Shown here piece by piece: positions 1 through 9,012 of a DNA stretch of 64,000 nucleotides. The notes under the pieces are model-generated. The model was given only the letters and a program-made list of their open reading frames with translations. It did no database searches and was not told the origin of the DNA. The number at the start of each line of letters is the position of its first letter. The first letter of the stretch is position 1. Location: positions 930,001 through 994,000 of the forward strand of contig NZ_CP029684.2 in the NCBI RefSeq assembly GCF_004102045.2, written 5' to 3'. The stretch comes from Oenococcus sicerae (GTDB lineage Bacteria > Bacillota > Bacilli > Lactobacillales > Lactobacillaceae). The position numbers and the translations under genes were made by a program.

Positions 1-874
1 CCATGAGGTTTTTAAACTATCCGAAAACTACGGTGCTGAGATAGAATTAGCAGTTGATCCTGATTCTGATCGCATGGGTGTCGGCTACAAAGGATCCGAC
101 GGCAGCTATCATTATCTAACGGGTAACCAGATCGCTGCATTAATGGTTAATTACATTTTGACAGCTCAAGAAAAAGCTGGTACTTTACCAGCAAATGGTG
201 CCATCGTTACGTCAAATGTTTCTTCAAATCTGCCGGAACTGATTGCCAAGTCATTTAAAATTAAGCAATTTACGGTTTTAACTGGTTTTAAATATATTGC
301 TGATAAAATTGTTGAGTTTGATGAGAAACAGAATCATACTTTTGAATTTGGTTTTGAAGAGTCGTATGGTTTTTTGATCAAGCCCTTTGTTCATGATAAA
401 GATGCGATTCAAGCTATCACACTTATGTCTGAATTAGCCGCTTACTATAAAGACCGCGACATGACGATCGGGGATGGTCTAGACGAAATCTATGCTAAGT
501 TCGGTGCTTTTGCTGAGCAATCCAAAGCGACAGAATTCCCAGGTGAAAAAGGTCAAGAGGAAATGACTGCCGTGATGACCAAATTCCGGAATCGAGGACC
601 TAAGGAAATTGGCAACATCAAAATAAAAATTGTCGAAGATAACGATTTGCGGATCTCCAAAGATCTGACGACTGGTGCAACGAAAAATATTTCTTTGCCT
701 GCAGCCAATGTGATCAAATATTGGTTGGAGGATGGTTCTTGGGTAGCTTTGCGGCCATCAGGAACTGAACCAAAACTGAAAATTTATATTGCTGCTAAAG
801 GTCAGGACATGCAGGCAGCTAATCAGCAGCTGACTTATCTGGAAGACCAATTAAGTCAATTACTAAAAAAATAA
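1..874 (+). CDS. Phosphoglucomutase/phosphomannomutase family protein, 3' part
   Basis: The gene enters from outside the window; the open frame runs from base 2, so an ATG at 74 is internal and not the start. The visible part begins just before the metal-binding loop DPDSDR, which binds Mg2+ in alpha-D-phosphohexomutases. It continues through domain 3 (sugar-binding FGFEESYGF) and ends with the phosphate-binding loop RPSGTEPKLKIY of domain 4. These enzymes interconvert hexose 1- and 6-phosphates through a phosphoserine; that serine lies upstream of the window. FEESYG favours a phosphoglucomutase (PgcA-like), which would supply glucose 1-phosphate for UDP-glucose and envelope polymers. The exact substrate cannot be settled from this fragment. 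A strong terminator follows at once. Confidence 0.93.
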   Translation, partial: HEVFKLSENYGAEIELAVDPDSDRMGVGYKGSDGSYHYLTGNQIAALMVNYILTAQEKAGTLPANGAIVTSNVSSNLPELIAKSFKIKQFTVLTGFKYIADKIVEFDEKQNHTFEFGFEESYGFLIKPFVHDKDAIQAITLMSELAAYYKDRDMTIGDGLDEIYAKFGAFAEQSKATEFPGEKGQEEMTAVMTKFRNRGPKEIGNIKIKIVEDNDLRISKDLTTGATKNISLPAANVIKYWLEDGSWVALRPSGTEPKLKIYIAAKGQDMQAANQQLTYLEDQLSQLLKK

Positions 875-886
875 TTTTTAACTATG

Positions 887-920
887 AAAAACCACTGTTC
901 AGAAAAGTGGTTTTTATTTT
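887..920 (+). terminator. Intrinsic terminator after the phosphohexomutase
   Basis: A perfect 10-bp stem (887-896 with 906-915), a 9-nt loop, and a T-rich tail. Confidence 0.9.
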
Positions 921-940
921 GTCTAGACCGCTGTCATATA

Positions 941-983
941 AGCTAACAAGAGAATCGAATACAAGTGTTAGCTAGTTTATATT
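941..983 (+). promoter_or_regulatory. Putative operator and -10 box of the ammonium channel gene
   Basis: An 8-bp perfect inverted repeat (AGCTAACA at 941-948, TGTTAGCT at 966-973) lies directly before a TATATT box at 978-983, which is 9 nt from the start codon. Each arm carries TGTTA, the half-site of GlnR operators, but the arms face the opposite way from the usual TGTTA-N7-TAACA order. A GlnR link is therefore only a suggestion. Confidence 0.4.
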
Positions 984-992
984 AGTAAAATA

Positions 993-2219
993 ATGAATAC
1001 AGCCAATACTCTTTTCTTAATTTTATCGAGCGTTTTAGTCCTATTTATGACACCTGGTCTGGCTTTTTTTTACGGAGGACTTGGAGATAAGAAAAACGTT
1101 GTTAACACGATGCTCTCGGTCTTTATCATGTGTGGCCTGGCGATCGTCATGTGGATCATCTGTGGATACTCTTTATCTTTTGTCGGAGATTTCGCTGGGA
1201 TCGTTGGGAATTTTAGCGCCTTTTTGCTGCATGGTGTTAAATTAACAGCCTTGACCGCTACTAAAATTCCGACGAGTTTATATCTGATTTTCCAAATGAT
1301 GTTTGCCGTCATCACACCAGCTCTGTTTGTTGGTGCTGTGGTTGGCCGGATTCGTTTTAAATTTTTACTAGCTTTCACGGTGCTGTGGTCCATTTTCATT
1401 TATTACCCGCTTGTGCACATGGTTTGGGCAAATGGTTTTTTGGCTAAGCTGGGCGTGATTGATTTTGCCGGCGGTACGGTCGTACATATTGATGCCGGTG
1501 TCACGGCTTTGGTATTAGCCTATTGTGTGGGCCAGCGCGCAAGTTTTCGCAAAGGCGTTGAAGAGAAGCATTACAACTTGCCTTGGGCACTCTTGGGCAC
1601 CTCGATCCTTTGGATCGGCTGGTACGGCTTTAATGCTGGTTCGGCTTTAGCAACGGACCAGATCGCTGTGCAAGCAGTTCTAACAACAACAGTTGCGACA
1701 GCTAGTTCGATGATCACTTGGATGCTGGTCGAAATGGCCTTCAAAGGCAAAGCCAGCTTAGCTGGTGTTTGCAATGGCACTCTTTGTGGTCTCGTAGGCA
1801 TCACGCCGGCCACTGGATATGTAACTGTAGCTGGTGCTTTTTGGATCGGGCTGATTTCTGCGCTAGCCAGCTATTTCTTTGTCAATAAAATTAAGCATCG
1901 GATCGGCCTGGATGATGCTCTGGATGCCTTTGGCTGCCATGGTGTCTGCGGTATCGTGGGTAGTATTTTAACAGGTTTATTTGCTAGTCGGGCAGTGAAC
2001 CCCTCGATCGCGTTGGACGGTTTGTTTTATGGCGGTGGTTTTAAATTATTCGGCACGCAATTATTTGCGACTGTCTTTGCCATTTTATTTGCGGCTATTA
2101 TCTCCTTTGTGATCGTCAAATTATTAAAGTTGTGGCTGCCAATGCGTGTGACTGCTGAAGAAGAGCGCGATGGTCTGGATCGGGGCGAACACGGTGAGGA
2201 TGCAGATTATTTGATGTAG
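993..2219 (+). CDS. amt: Ammonium channel, Amt/MEP/Rh family
   Basis: This is a 408-residue polytopic membrane protein (about 11 helices) of the Amt family, which conducts NH4+/NH3 into the cell. Both pore histidines are present: H165 in GGTVVHIDAG and H316 in DAFGCHGVCG. The C-terminal segment after the last helix is short and charged (EEERDGLDRGEHGED), the region that contacts PII proteins in other species. No glnK/glnB gene follows, although amt-glnK pairs are common elsewhere. The start codon has no recognisable Shine-Dalgarno sequence; a TATATT box sits 9 nt before it, so the mRNA may be almost leaderless. An inverted repeat covers the promoter. Confidence 0.95.
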   Translation: MNTANTLFLILSSVLVLFMTPGLAFFYGGLGDKKNVVNTMLSVFIMCGLAIVMWIICGYSLSFVGDFAGIVGNFSAFLLHGVKLTALTATKIPTSLYLIFQMMFAVITPALFVGAVVGRIRFKFLLAFTVLWSIFIYYPLVHMVWANGFLAKLGVIDFAGGTVVHIDAGVTALVLAYCVGQRASFRKGVEEKHYNLPWALLGTSILWIGWYGFNAGSALATDQIAVQAVLTTTVATASSMITWMLVEMAFKGKASLAGVCNGTLCGLVGITPATGYVTVAGAFWIGLISALASYFFVNKIKHRIGLDDALDAFGCHGVCGIVGSILTGLFASRAVNPSIALDGLFYGGGFKLFGTQLFATVFAILFAAIISFVIVKLLKLWLPMRVTAEEERDGLDRGEHGEDADYLM

Positions 2220-2437
2220 CTTTACTGGATTTATGCCTTGCTGTTATACCTTGTGGCTAGACGGCAATTTAGTAGACTAGAATACTGACTATGTTGATTT
2301 TGAAAAGATTAAAAAATAATCAATAGGCACAATGAACGGTTATCAAGATTGCCTGGCTCTGTTCGCTATTGGAGCGTTTATAATCAATTTAGCTGAGTGA
2401 AAGCAAAGATCTTTCACCCAAAAAGGAGACTGAACTG

Positions 2438-2992
2438 ATGGCAGAAAATGAGGCACTGCTGATTATTGATTATACGAATGATTTCGTGCACGATAAGGGG
2501 GCTTTGACCTGCGGCAAGCCGGCACAGCTTCTTGATGGATCGATCATTGATTTGGCTAGTCAAGTCAAAGCTGATCGTGGCTGGGTGATTTTGCCGACTG
2601 ACGTGCATACGCCGCAGGATCCTTATCATCCAGAGACGAAATTATTCCCGCCGCACAACGTACGTGATAGTTGGGGGCGCGAATTTTATGGTAAAGTTGC
2701 TGACTGGTATGAGGCAAATAAAAATGATCCGAAAGTTTACATGTATGACAAAACGCGTTATAGTGCTTTTGCCGGTACAGATCTCGATATTCGTTTGCGC
2801 GAACGAAAAATCGATACTTTGCATTTAGTCGGTGTCTGTACAGATATTTGTGTGCTCCATACAGCGGTCGATGCCTATGATTTAAATTATCAAACCATCA
2901 TTCACAAAAATGCAGTGGCTGCTTTGACGCAGGCGGGTCAAGAGTGGGCGTTAGCACATTTCGAAAATGTGTTAGGAGCGGCCGTCCTTTAA
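2438..2992 (+). CDS. Cysteine hydrolase, isochorismatase/nicotinamidase family
   Basis: The 184-residue protein has the isochorismatase-like fold. The catalytic triad can be read as D11 (LLIIDYTNDF), K105 (YDKTRYSAF) and C138 (GVCTDICVLHTA). The segment LPTDVHTP (D55, H57) matches the metal site of nicotinamidases. A nicotinamidase (PncA), which hydrolyses nicotinamide to nicotinate for NAD salvage, is the best guess, and the NAD(P) transhydrogenase operon downstream fits loosely. Other amidases of the family cannot be excluded. A good Shine-Dalgarno sequence (AAGGAGA) precedes the ATG. The 218 bases upstream hold no other gene that I can see. Confidence 0.85.
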   Translation: MAENEALLIIDYTNDFVHDKGALTCGKPAQLLDGSIIDLASQVKADRGWVILPTDVHTPQDPYHPETKLFPPHNVRDSWGREFYGKVADWYEANKNDPKVYMYDKTRYSAFAGTDLDIRLRERKIDTLHLVGVCTDICVLHTAVDAYDLNYQTIIHKNAVAALTQAGQEWALAHFENVLGAAVL

Positions 2993-3010
2993 TTTAATTT
3001 TCTTATAAGT

Positions 3011-3050
3011 AAAAAGCGATCATTTGGGTGGCTTTTTTATTTTTTTTAAA
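3011..3050 (+). terminator. Probable intrinsic terminator
   Basis: A 7-bp stem (AAAAAGC/GCTTTTT) with a long loop is followed by a very T-rich run. It is weaker than the other terminators here. Confidence 0.55.
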
Positions 3051-3070
3051 GTTATAAAATTAAGAGGTTG

Positions 3071-3084
3071 TGAAAACGTTTGCA
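3071..3084 (+). promoter_or_regulatory. Candidate cre site (CcpA) at the transhydrogenase operon
   Basis: TGAAAACGTTTGCA matches the cre consensus TGWNANCGNTNWCA at all positions but one. It lies just after a TATAAA box at 3053-3058 and about 37 nt before the ATG. In that place CcpA would repress transcription when preferred sugars are present. Confidence 0.5.
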
Positions 3085-3121
3085 CAAATCGCGACGTGAA
3101 CTGTTTGATGGAAGGAGTTTT

Positions 3122-4303
3122 ATGGCAATTGTTGTTTCTGTTCTAAAAGAAGCTGATGGCGAAAATCGTGTCGCTTTGACACCAGATATCGCTGCCAAAC
3201 TAGTCAAGAACAAATTTAAAGTTCTTGTGGAAAAAAATGCTGGTGTTAAGGCATTTTACTCGGATGATGGTTACATAAACGCGGGCGCCGAAGTTGTTAA
3301 TCGAACTGAAGCATTAAAGGCTGATATCGTGACCGTGGTTAATGAACCAACGGCAGCCAGCTTAAAAAAATTAAGCAAGGGTCAAACGATCATCGGCATG
3401 CTGAATCCGATGGGCGACAAAAAAGCCGTTGAAGAACTATCGACTGCCGGTGTTAATTCACTTGCTTTTGAGCTGTTGCCGCGTACTGTTTCGCGTGCTC
3501 AAAATATGGATGCCAATTCATCACAAAAGTCGATCGCAGGTTATAAAGCGGCTTTATTAGCGGCTGATACCTACCCGCAGTATTTTCCGATGATGATGAC
3601 CGCTGCCGGAACGGCAAGACCGGCTAAAGTCCTTGTGATCGGCGCTGCCGTTGCTGGTTTACAAGCAATTGGTACAGCGCACCGTTTGGGAGCTGTGGTT
3701 TCTGGTTATGATATCCGTGAAGATGCAAGAGGCCAGATCGAATCACTAGCTGCCAAAGCGCTGATCTCAGCCGTTCAAGTTAAAGACGAAAACGGTTATG
3801 CACGGGCCTTGACTGCCGATGAAAGGCAGGCTCAACAAACTGAATTGGCAGGTTTCATTGCTGAAAATAATGTCATTATTACGACTGCCCAAGTACCTGG
3901 CGGTAAACCGCCGGTCGTTGTTTCCAAAAAGGCTGTCGATAATGCTCAAGCTGGAACCGTCTTTATTGATTTGGGATCATCAGATCTTGGCGGCAATGTT
4001 GAAGGATCAAAACCGGGTCAAACAGTTATCACAAAATCTGGTGCCTTAATCGTTGGTGCCGGGGATCTAGCTAGCCGTTTACCGAAATCATCTTCGGACA
4101 TGTACGCAAAAAATATTCAAAACACGATCAACTACATTGTTAAAGATGGTGAAATTGTGCTCGATTTAGATGATGATGTTTTGACTGATTTAGTAGCCAC
4201 TGCTGGTGGAGAAATCACTTCTAATTTCTTGCGAGGCCGGCTTGGTTTGGAAAAGCGTGCAGCTAAAATTGAGCCCGAAGTGAAAAAGGAGGCGGCAAAA
4301 TGA
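3122..4303 (+). CDS. pntAA: NAD(P) transhydrogenase subunit alpha part 1 (dI domain)
   Basis: This 393-residue soluble protein is the NAD(H)-binding dI domain of the proton-translocating transhydrogenase, related to alanine dehydrogenase. The Rossmann loop VIGAAVAGLQAIGTAHRLGA binds NAD; there are no membrane helices. The ATG at 3122 has a good Shine-Dalgarno sequence (GAAGGAG); a TTG 42 bases upstream is in frame but would add a non-conserved tail and lies inside the cre site. It overlaps the next gene by 4 bases (ATGA). With the two following genes it forms the split three-subunit form of the enzyme, which transfers hydride between NADH and NADP+ using the proton gradient. In a heterofermentative organism it would help balance NADPH and NADH. 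Confidence 0.95.
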   Translation: MAIVVSVLKEADGENRVALTPDIAAKLVKNKFKVLVEKNAGVKAFYSDDGYINAGAEVVNRTEALKADIVTVVNEPTAASLKKLSKGQTIIGMLNPMGDKKAVEELSTAGVNSLAFELLPRTVSRAQNMDANSSQKSIAGYKAALLAADTYPQYFPMMMTAAGTARPAKVLVIGAAVAGLQAIGTAHRLGAVVSGYDIREDARGQIESLAAKALISAVQVKDENGYARALTADERQAQQTELAGFIAENNVIITTAQVPGGKPPVVVSKKAVDNAQAGTVFIDLGSSDLGGNVEGSKPGQTVITKSGALIVGAGDLASRLPKSSSDMYAKNIQNTINYIVKDGEIVLDLDDDVLTDLVATAGGEITSNFLRGRLGLEKRAAKIEPEVKKEAAK

Positions 4304-4608
4304 GTCAGGAACTCTATGCTAATTTAGCAATTTTTGTTTTAAGCCTGCTGGTCGGATTTGAAGTTATGTCAAAAATTCCGTCGACTTTGCAGACGCCGAT
4401 GATGTCTGGGGCAAATGCCATTCATGGTGTGGTTGTTGTGGGTGCTTTTGCGATCGCTGCAGAAGCAAATAATTGGTTTTTGTATGTGCTGGTTTTCTTC
4501 GCGGCTTTGTTTGCAGCTATTAATGTTGCCGGCGGTTATACGGTCACAGATCGGATGCTGGGCATGTTTGACCGCAAGCCTGGTGACAAAAAGGAGGCGG
4601 ATAAATAA
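4300..4608 (+). CDS. pntAB: NAD(P) transhydrogenase subunit alpha part 2
   Basis: The 102-residue membrane protein has about three hydrophobic helices and corresponds to the first part of the dII membrane domain. The sequence SKIPSTLQTPMMSGANAIHGVVVVGA is the typical conserved segment of this subunit. It overlaps pntAA by 4 bases and pntB by 1 base, so the three genes are translationally coupled. Confidence 0.93.
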   Translation: MSQELYANLAIFVLSLLVGFEVMSKIPSTLQTPMMSGANAIHGVVVVGAFAIAAEANNWFLYVLVFFAALFAAINVAGGYTVTDRMLGMFDRKPGDKKEADK

Positions 4609-6026
4609 TGAGTACTTTGAAAACAATTGCTTCTTTGGTCTATCTGGTATCAGCTTTTTGTTATGTGATCGGTGTCCATCTGATGCGCAGCCCGAAAACG
4701 GCTAAAAAGGGTAACCGTCTGTCTTTTGTCGGTATGATTTTAGCGGTTATCATGATTTTGCTCGAATTATTGACAGCTGGCAAGGTCCAAACTGTTGCTT
4801 GGATCGCTTTGATTGCTGGCCTGGCCATTGGTATTTTTTATGGTTTTACTCGGGCCAAAAAGGTTCCGATGACTGATGTGCCTCAGTTAGTTTCACTGTT
4901 TAACGCTGTTGGTGGTGGCGCTGCAGCCGTGATCGGTATCTTTGATTACGTGACTGTTTCTGGAAATTTGCAACTCATGCTGTCGATTCCAGTGGTGCTG
5001 GATGTGATCATCGGCGGTATTACTTTTTCAGGATCTCTGATTGCAACTGGCAAGCTTTCGGGAAAGGTTTCCGGTAAACCGATTACTTTCCCCGCTGCTA
5101 AATTAGCCAACATTGTCGTTGTCATCGCGACCATTGCTGCAGCCTTTTTCATGATCACAGAGCCAGAAAACGGTTGGTTCCTGCTATTAGCTTTGGCAGC
5201 TAGTTTGATTTTCGGTTTGTTGATGACACTGCCGATCGGCGGCGCCGATATGCCGGTTGTTGTTTCACTACTCAATGCCTTTACTGGTTTAGCTGTTGCC
5301 TTTGCCGGTTTCGTTATTGACAATCAAGTTTTGATTATCGCCGGCGCGTTAGTTGGTGCTGCTGGTACGATCCTGACTTTGCAAATGGCCGATGCTATGA
5401 ATCGATCAGTGGCTAATATTTTAGCTGGCGGTTTTGGGACTGGTGATTCTCAATCATCTGCTCCGAGCGCTACTGATGGTGCGCCCGTTAAAGTAGTTGA
5501 GACATCTGCTGATGATATCGGTTTGCAACTGGCTTATGCTCATAACGTCATGATCGTGCCCGGTTACGGCTTAGCTGCTGCTCAGGCACAGCATGAAGTG
5601 GCTGAATTGGCAAAACTTTTGACGGATCACGATATTAACGTCAATTATGCGATCCATCCAGTTGCTGGCCGAATGCCTGGGCATATGAATGTATTGCTAG
5701 CGGATGTGAATGTACCTTACGATCAATTGAAACAGCTGGATGAAGCTAATTCAATGTTCGAAGATACGGATGTGTCCTTAGTGATCGGTGCTAACGATGT
5801 TACTAATCCATTAGCCCGCGAATCCGGTAATGATATTTCTGGTATGCCGATCTTGGATGTTGATAAATCAAAATCGGTCGTTGTCATCAAACGATCGATG
5901 GGGTCTGGTTATGCGGGTGTTTCTAATCCGCTGTTTTCCTTGGATAATACGAAAATGTTTTTCTCGGATGCCAAAAAAGGTTTGCAAGATATTATTGCTG
6001 CGACCAAGGAATACGTCAATCAATAA
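4608..6026 (+). CDS. pntB: NAD(P) transhydrogenase subunit beta
   Basis: The 472-residue protein has an N-terminal membrane domain (dII, roughly residues 1-270) and a C-terminal NADP(H)-binding dIII domain. The dIII motifs are clear: VPGYGLAAAQAQHEV, HPVAGRMPGHMNVLLA and IGANDVTNPLA. A linker rich in Ser/Ala (around 285) separates the halves. Together with pntAA and pntAB it makes the whole proton-translocating enzyme. A terminator follows 22 bases after the stop codon. Confidence 0.96.
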   Translation: MSTLKTIASLVYLVSAFCYVIGVHLMRSPKTAKKGNRLSFVGMILAVIMILLELLTAGKVQTVAWIALIAGLAIGIFYGFTRAKKVPMTDVPQLVSLFNAVGGGAAAVIGIFDYVTVSGNLQLMLSIPVVLDVIIGGITFSGSLIATGKLSGKVSGKPITFPAAKLANIVVVIATIAAAFFMITEPENGWFLLLALAASLIFGLLMTLPIGGADMPVVVSLLNAFTGLAVAFAGFVIDNQVLIIAGALVGAAGTILTLQMADAMNRSVANILAGGFGTGDSQSSAPSATDGAPVKVVETSADDIGLQLAYAHNVMIVPGYGLAAAQAQHEVAELAKLLTDHDINVNYAIHPVAGRMPGHMNVLLADVNVPYDQLKQLDEANSMFEDTDVSLVIGANDVTNPLARESGNDISGMPILDVDKSKSVVVIKRSMGSGYAGVSNPLFSLDNTKMFFSDAKKGLQDIIAATKEYVNQ

Positions 6027-6047
6027 TGATTCTTTTAAAGTTTGTGC

Positions 6048-6075
6048 AAGGGATCTCCATCAGGGGGTCCTTTTG
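6048..6075 (+). terminator. Intrinsic terminator of the pnt operon
   Basis: An 11-bp stem with several G-U pairs (6048-6058 with 6063-6073), a 4-nt loop, and a T-rich end. Confidence 0.8.
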
Positions 6076-6094
6076 TATTTGCCATCATTGAAAA

Positions 6095-6103
6095 TGAGAT
6101 AAT
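6095..6103 (+). promoter_or_regulatory. Extended -10 box of uvrB, start-proximal
   Basis: TGA-GATAAT ends 6 nt before the uvrB ATG, so transcription should begin at or next to the start codon. No Shine-Dalgarno sequence is visible. Confidence 0.55.
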
Positions 6104-6109
6104 AGTTTT

Positions 6110-8131
6110 ATGAAATTAGAAACACCTTTACCGGGAAAATTTAAACTGCATAGTCAATATCAGCCGACTGGTGATCAGCCAACTGCGATCAAACAATTGA
6201 TCAGCGGTTTGAATGCTGGTGTCAAAGAACAGATTTTACTTGGTGCCACCGGAACCGGGAAAACATTTACCATTTCCAACGTGATCGCGGCCGAGAACAA
6301 ACCTACGTTGATTTTGTCGCATAACAAAACTTTAGCCGGTCAGCTCTATGGCGAAATGAAGGAATTTTTCCCAGATAATGCTGTCGAGTATTTTGTTTCA
6401 TACTATGATTATTATCAGCCGGAAGCTTATGTACCATCATCAGATACCTATATCGAAAAAGATGCCAGTATTAATGACGAGATAGATAAACTGCGTAACA
6501 GTGCGACAAGTAGTCTGCTTTCTCGAAATGATACGATCGTGGTCGCTTCGGTTTCATCGATTTTTGGTTTAGGCGATCCCCATCAATATAAAGATCATGT
6601 GATCAGTTTGCGCGTTGGCAAAGAGTACGGCCGCAATAGCCTGATGCGTCATTTGATCGATATTCAATATGTTCGTAATGATATCGATTTTGCTCGCGGA
6701 ACTTTCCGAGTCCGCGGTGATGTTGTCGAAATCTTTCCGGCTTCCGAAGATGAAAAAGCCATTCGTGTCGAATTTTTTGGTGATGAGATCGATCGCATTC
6801 GCGAAATCAATCCACTGACTGGTGAGGTTATTTTAGAGGATGATTTTATCTCAATTTTTCCAGCCAAACATTTTATGACTAATGACAGCATTATGCAGGC
6901 AGCCACTGACGGCATTCGCCAAGAAATGACGGAATCAGTCAAAAATTTCCAACAACAGGGCAAATTGCTAGAAGCTCAGCGTATCAAACAGCGGACGGAA
7001 TACGATATTGAAATGCTGCTGGAAATGGGTTATACAAATGGGATCGAAAATTACTCCCGCTGGATGGATGGCCGCAAACAAGGAGAGCCGCCTTTTACGC
7101 TGCTGGATTTCTTTCCCGATGATTTTCTGCTGGTTGTTGATGAAAGCCATGTCACGATGCCGCAGGTTCGCGGTATGTATAATGGCGATCAAGCGAGGAA
7201 AAAGACACTAGTCGATTATGGTTTTCGTTTGCCATCGGCTTTAGATAATCGTCCCTTGAAAATAGCTGAATTTGAAAAACATGTCAATCAGGTCGTCTAT
7301 ATGTCGGCAACGCCTGGTGATTACGAATTAGCACGTGTCGCACCGGATCATATTGCTGAACAAATTATTCGACCGACCGGCTTGTTGGATCCGGAAATCG
7401 AAGTTCGGCCGATCATGGGCCAAATTGATGATTTATTGGGTGAGATCAACCAGCGTGCAGCACAAAATGAACGTGTCTTTATTACAACTTTGACCAAACG
7501 TATGTCTGAAGATCTGACCTCTTATTTGAAGGAAAACGGCGTCAAAGTCCAGTACCTGCATAGTGATATCAAGACTTTGGAACGCAGTGAAATTCTACGG
7601 AATTTGCGTTTAGGCAAGTTTGATGTGCTGGTCGGTATTAATTTGCTGCGTGAAGGTCTGGATGTGCCCGAGGTTAGCCTGGTGGCAATTTTGGATGCGG
7701 ATAAAGATGGCTTTCTGCGTAATGAACGGTCGCTGATCCAGACGATCGGTCGTGCCGCGAGAAATTCCCATGGCCATGTCATTATGTATGCCGATGTGAT
7801 CACGGAAAATATGCAAAAAGCGATTGATGAAACAGCGCGTCGTCGCAAGATTCAGATGCAATATAATCAGGACCACGATATTACACCAACGACGATCAAA
7901 AAAGATATTCGCGGTGTCATCGCAATTTCACACGATGTGGCTTCCAGTGATGAATCGAAGATGGATCTGACACAGATCGCGTTTGCTGATATGCCGATCG
8001 GGGATCAAAAAGAAATGCTGGCTAATCTGACCGAACAAATGCAAGCCGCCGCAAAACGCATGGATTTTGAAGAAGCAGCCCAGCTGCGTGATTCTGTGAT
8101 TGAGTTAAAGCATAAAATGACGCAAAAATAA
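6110..8131 (+). CDS. uvrB: Excinuclease ABC subunit B
   Basis: The 673-residue protein is UvrB, the damage-verifying helicase-like subunit of nucleotide excision repair. It has Walker A GATGTGKT (residues 45-52), the beta-hairpin segment [12 protein letters not shown] that clamps a DNA strand, the box DESH, helicase motif QTIGRAARN, and the C-terminal UVR domain (about 632-667) that binds UvrC. Length is normal for the family. uvrA lies 0.9 kb downstream, separated by an SDR gene that has its own promoter and terminator, so the usual uvrBA operon is split. No SOS box is seen before uvrB. The promoter -10 box sits 6 nt from the ATG. Confidence 0.98.
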   Translation: MKLETPLPGKFKLHSQYQPTGDQPTAIKQLISGLNAGVKEQILLGATGTGKTFTISNVIAAENKPTLILSHNKTLAGQLYGEMKEFFPDNAVEYFVSYYDYYQPEAYVPSSDTYIEKDASINDEIDKLRNSATSSLLSRNDTIVVASVSSIFGLGDPHQYKDHVISLRVGKEYGRNSLMRHLIDIQYVRNDIDFARGTFRVRGDVVEIFPASEDEKAIRVEFFGDEIDRIREINPLTGEVILEDDFISIFPAKHFMTNDSIMQAATDGIRQEMTESVKNFQQQGKLLEAQRIKQRTEYDIEMLLEMGYTNGIENYSRWMDGRKQGEPPFTLLDFFPDDFLLVVDESHVTMPQVRGMYNGDQARKKTLVDYGFRLPSALDNRPLKIAEFEKHVNQVVYMSATPGDYELARVAPDHIAEQIIRPTGLLDPEIEVRPIMGQIDDLLGEINQRAAQNERVFITTLTKRMSEDLTSYLKENGVKVQYLHSDIKTLERSEILRNLRLGKFDVLVGINLLREGLDVPEVSLVAILDADKDGFLRNERSLIQTIGRAARNSHGHVIMYADVITENMQKAIDETARRRKIQMQYNQDHDITPTTIKKDIRGVIAISHDVASSDESKMDLTQIAFADMPIGDQKEMLANLTEQMQAAAKRMDFEEAAQLRDSVIELKHKMTQK

Positions 8132-8148
8132 TTATTATTTTATTCAAT

Positions 8149-8178
8149 TTGATAAAATGAATATGATGAATATATAGT
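8149..8178 (+). promoter_or_regulatory. Promoter of the SDR gene
   Basis: TTGATA (8149-8154), an 18-bp spacer and TATAGT (8173-8178) make a good sigma-A promoter; a Shine-Dalgarno sequence GGAGG follows before the ATG at 8205. Confidence 0.6.
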
Positions 8179-8204
8179 AAAATTATTCACATGGAGGATC
8201 CAAT

Positions 8205-8936
8205 ATGACTGATCGTTTAGAGAACAAAGTCGCTATTGTAACTGGAGGAAATGCCGGTATTGGCAAGGCGATCGCAGCTGATTTCATTGCTGAAGGCGCA
8301 AAAGTTGTGATTACGGGTCGAAATCAAGAAAAAGGCGATCAAGCCGTTCAGGATATTGCTGGCGATATTATTTTTATGCAGCAGGATGTCAGCAAAGAAG
8401 CTGATTGGAAAAAAGTGATCGATGCCACGATCGATCAATTCGGCAAGTTTGATATTTTGGTCAACAATGCTGGTGTTGGTGGCGTTGGCAAGCCTTTAGC
8501 TCAGATGTCTTTGGATGAGTTTAACTGGACACAGTCGATTAATTTGGCTGGTAATTTTCTTGGTATCCGTTTTGCTTTGAACCAAATGGCTGAACCGGGT
8601 TCAGTGATCGATATTTCTTCAGTTGCTGGTTTACGCGGCCTTCCCGGTGCAGCTGATTATTCTGCCTCTAAAGGCGGTACGCGGCTATTGTCTAAGGCAG
8701 CAGCACTTGAAGCTTTACAGATGGGCAAGAAAATTAGGATCAATTCTGTCCACCCAGGCTGGATTGATACTGAGATCATTCCTGATAAGATGAGAGAAAT
8801 GGCCGTAGCTACAACGCCGATGCGGCATTTGGGCCAGCCGAAGGACATTGCAAAACTAGTCACTTATTTAGCTTCAGATGAAAGCGAATTTACGACCGGT
8901 TCTGAATTTACGGCTGACGGCGGCCAAATGGCTTAA
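8205..8936 (+). CDS. Short-chain dehydrogenase, R-specific alcohol dehydrogenase-like
   Basis: The 243-residue SDR has the cofactor motif TGGNAGIG, the structural NNAG, and the catalytic S, Y and K (SSVAGL; YSASK). Its end, YLASDESEFTTGSEFTADGGQMA, and the segment TTPMRHLGQPKDIA closely resemble the Mg2+-dependent (R)-specific carbonyl reductases of lactobacilli. It probably reduces a ketone or aldehyde with NAD(P)H; the natural substrate is unknown. It sits between uvrB and uvrA, has its own promoter and Shine-Dalgarno sequence, and ends in a terminator that also contains an SOS box. It is probably unrelated to DNA repair. Confidence 0.9.
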   Translation: MTDRLENKVAIVTGGNAGIGKAIAADFIAEGAKVVITGRNQEKGDQAVQDIAGDIIFMQQDVSKEADWKKVIDATIDQFGKFDILVNNAGVGGVGKPLAQMSLDEFNWTQSINLAGNFLGIRFALNQMAEPGSVIDISSVAGLRGLPGAADYSASKGGTRLLSKAAALEALQMGKKIRINSVHPGWIDTEIIPDKMREMAVATTPMRHLGQPKDIAKLVTYLASDESEFTTGSEFTADGGQMA

Positions 8937-8960
8937 GGCGCAATTCTCGCAAAATGATTA

Positions 8961-8986
8961 AAGCGAACGAATGTTCGCTTTTTTTA
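8961..8986 (+). terminator. Intrinsic terminator of the SDR gene, overlapping an SOS box
   Basis: A perfect 8-bp stem (8961-8968 with 8973-8980), a GAAT loop and seven T's. Confidence 0.85.
8964..8977 (+). promoter_or_regulatory. Candidate LexA (SOS) box before uvrA
   Basis: CGAAC-GAAT-GTTCG matches the Gram-positive LexA/DinR consensus CGAACN4GTTCG exactly. It lies 22 bp before the uvrA -10 box, at the -35 position, where a repressor would block uvrA transcription. The same palindrome forms the stem of the upstream gene's terminator, so chance symmetry is an alternative explanation. Confidence 0.6.
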
Positions 8987-8999
8987 TTCACAAATGCCT

Positions 9000-9005
9000 T
9001 AGAAT
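9000..9005 (+). promoter_or_regulatory. -10 box of uvrA, start-proximal
   Basis: TAGAAT ends 7 nt before the uvrA ATG; no Shine-Dalgarno sequence is visible. Confidence 0.5.
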
Positions 9006-9012
9006 ATTATTT

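Noticed and set aside
1571-1813. Antisense open frames inside amt and many other genes
   Set aside because: They follow the codon bias of the real gene on the other strand and have no start signals or recognisable domains.
3080-3122. TTG start for pntAA
   Set aside because: It falls within the cre site and has no Shine-Dalgarno sequence, while the ATG at 3122 has a good one.
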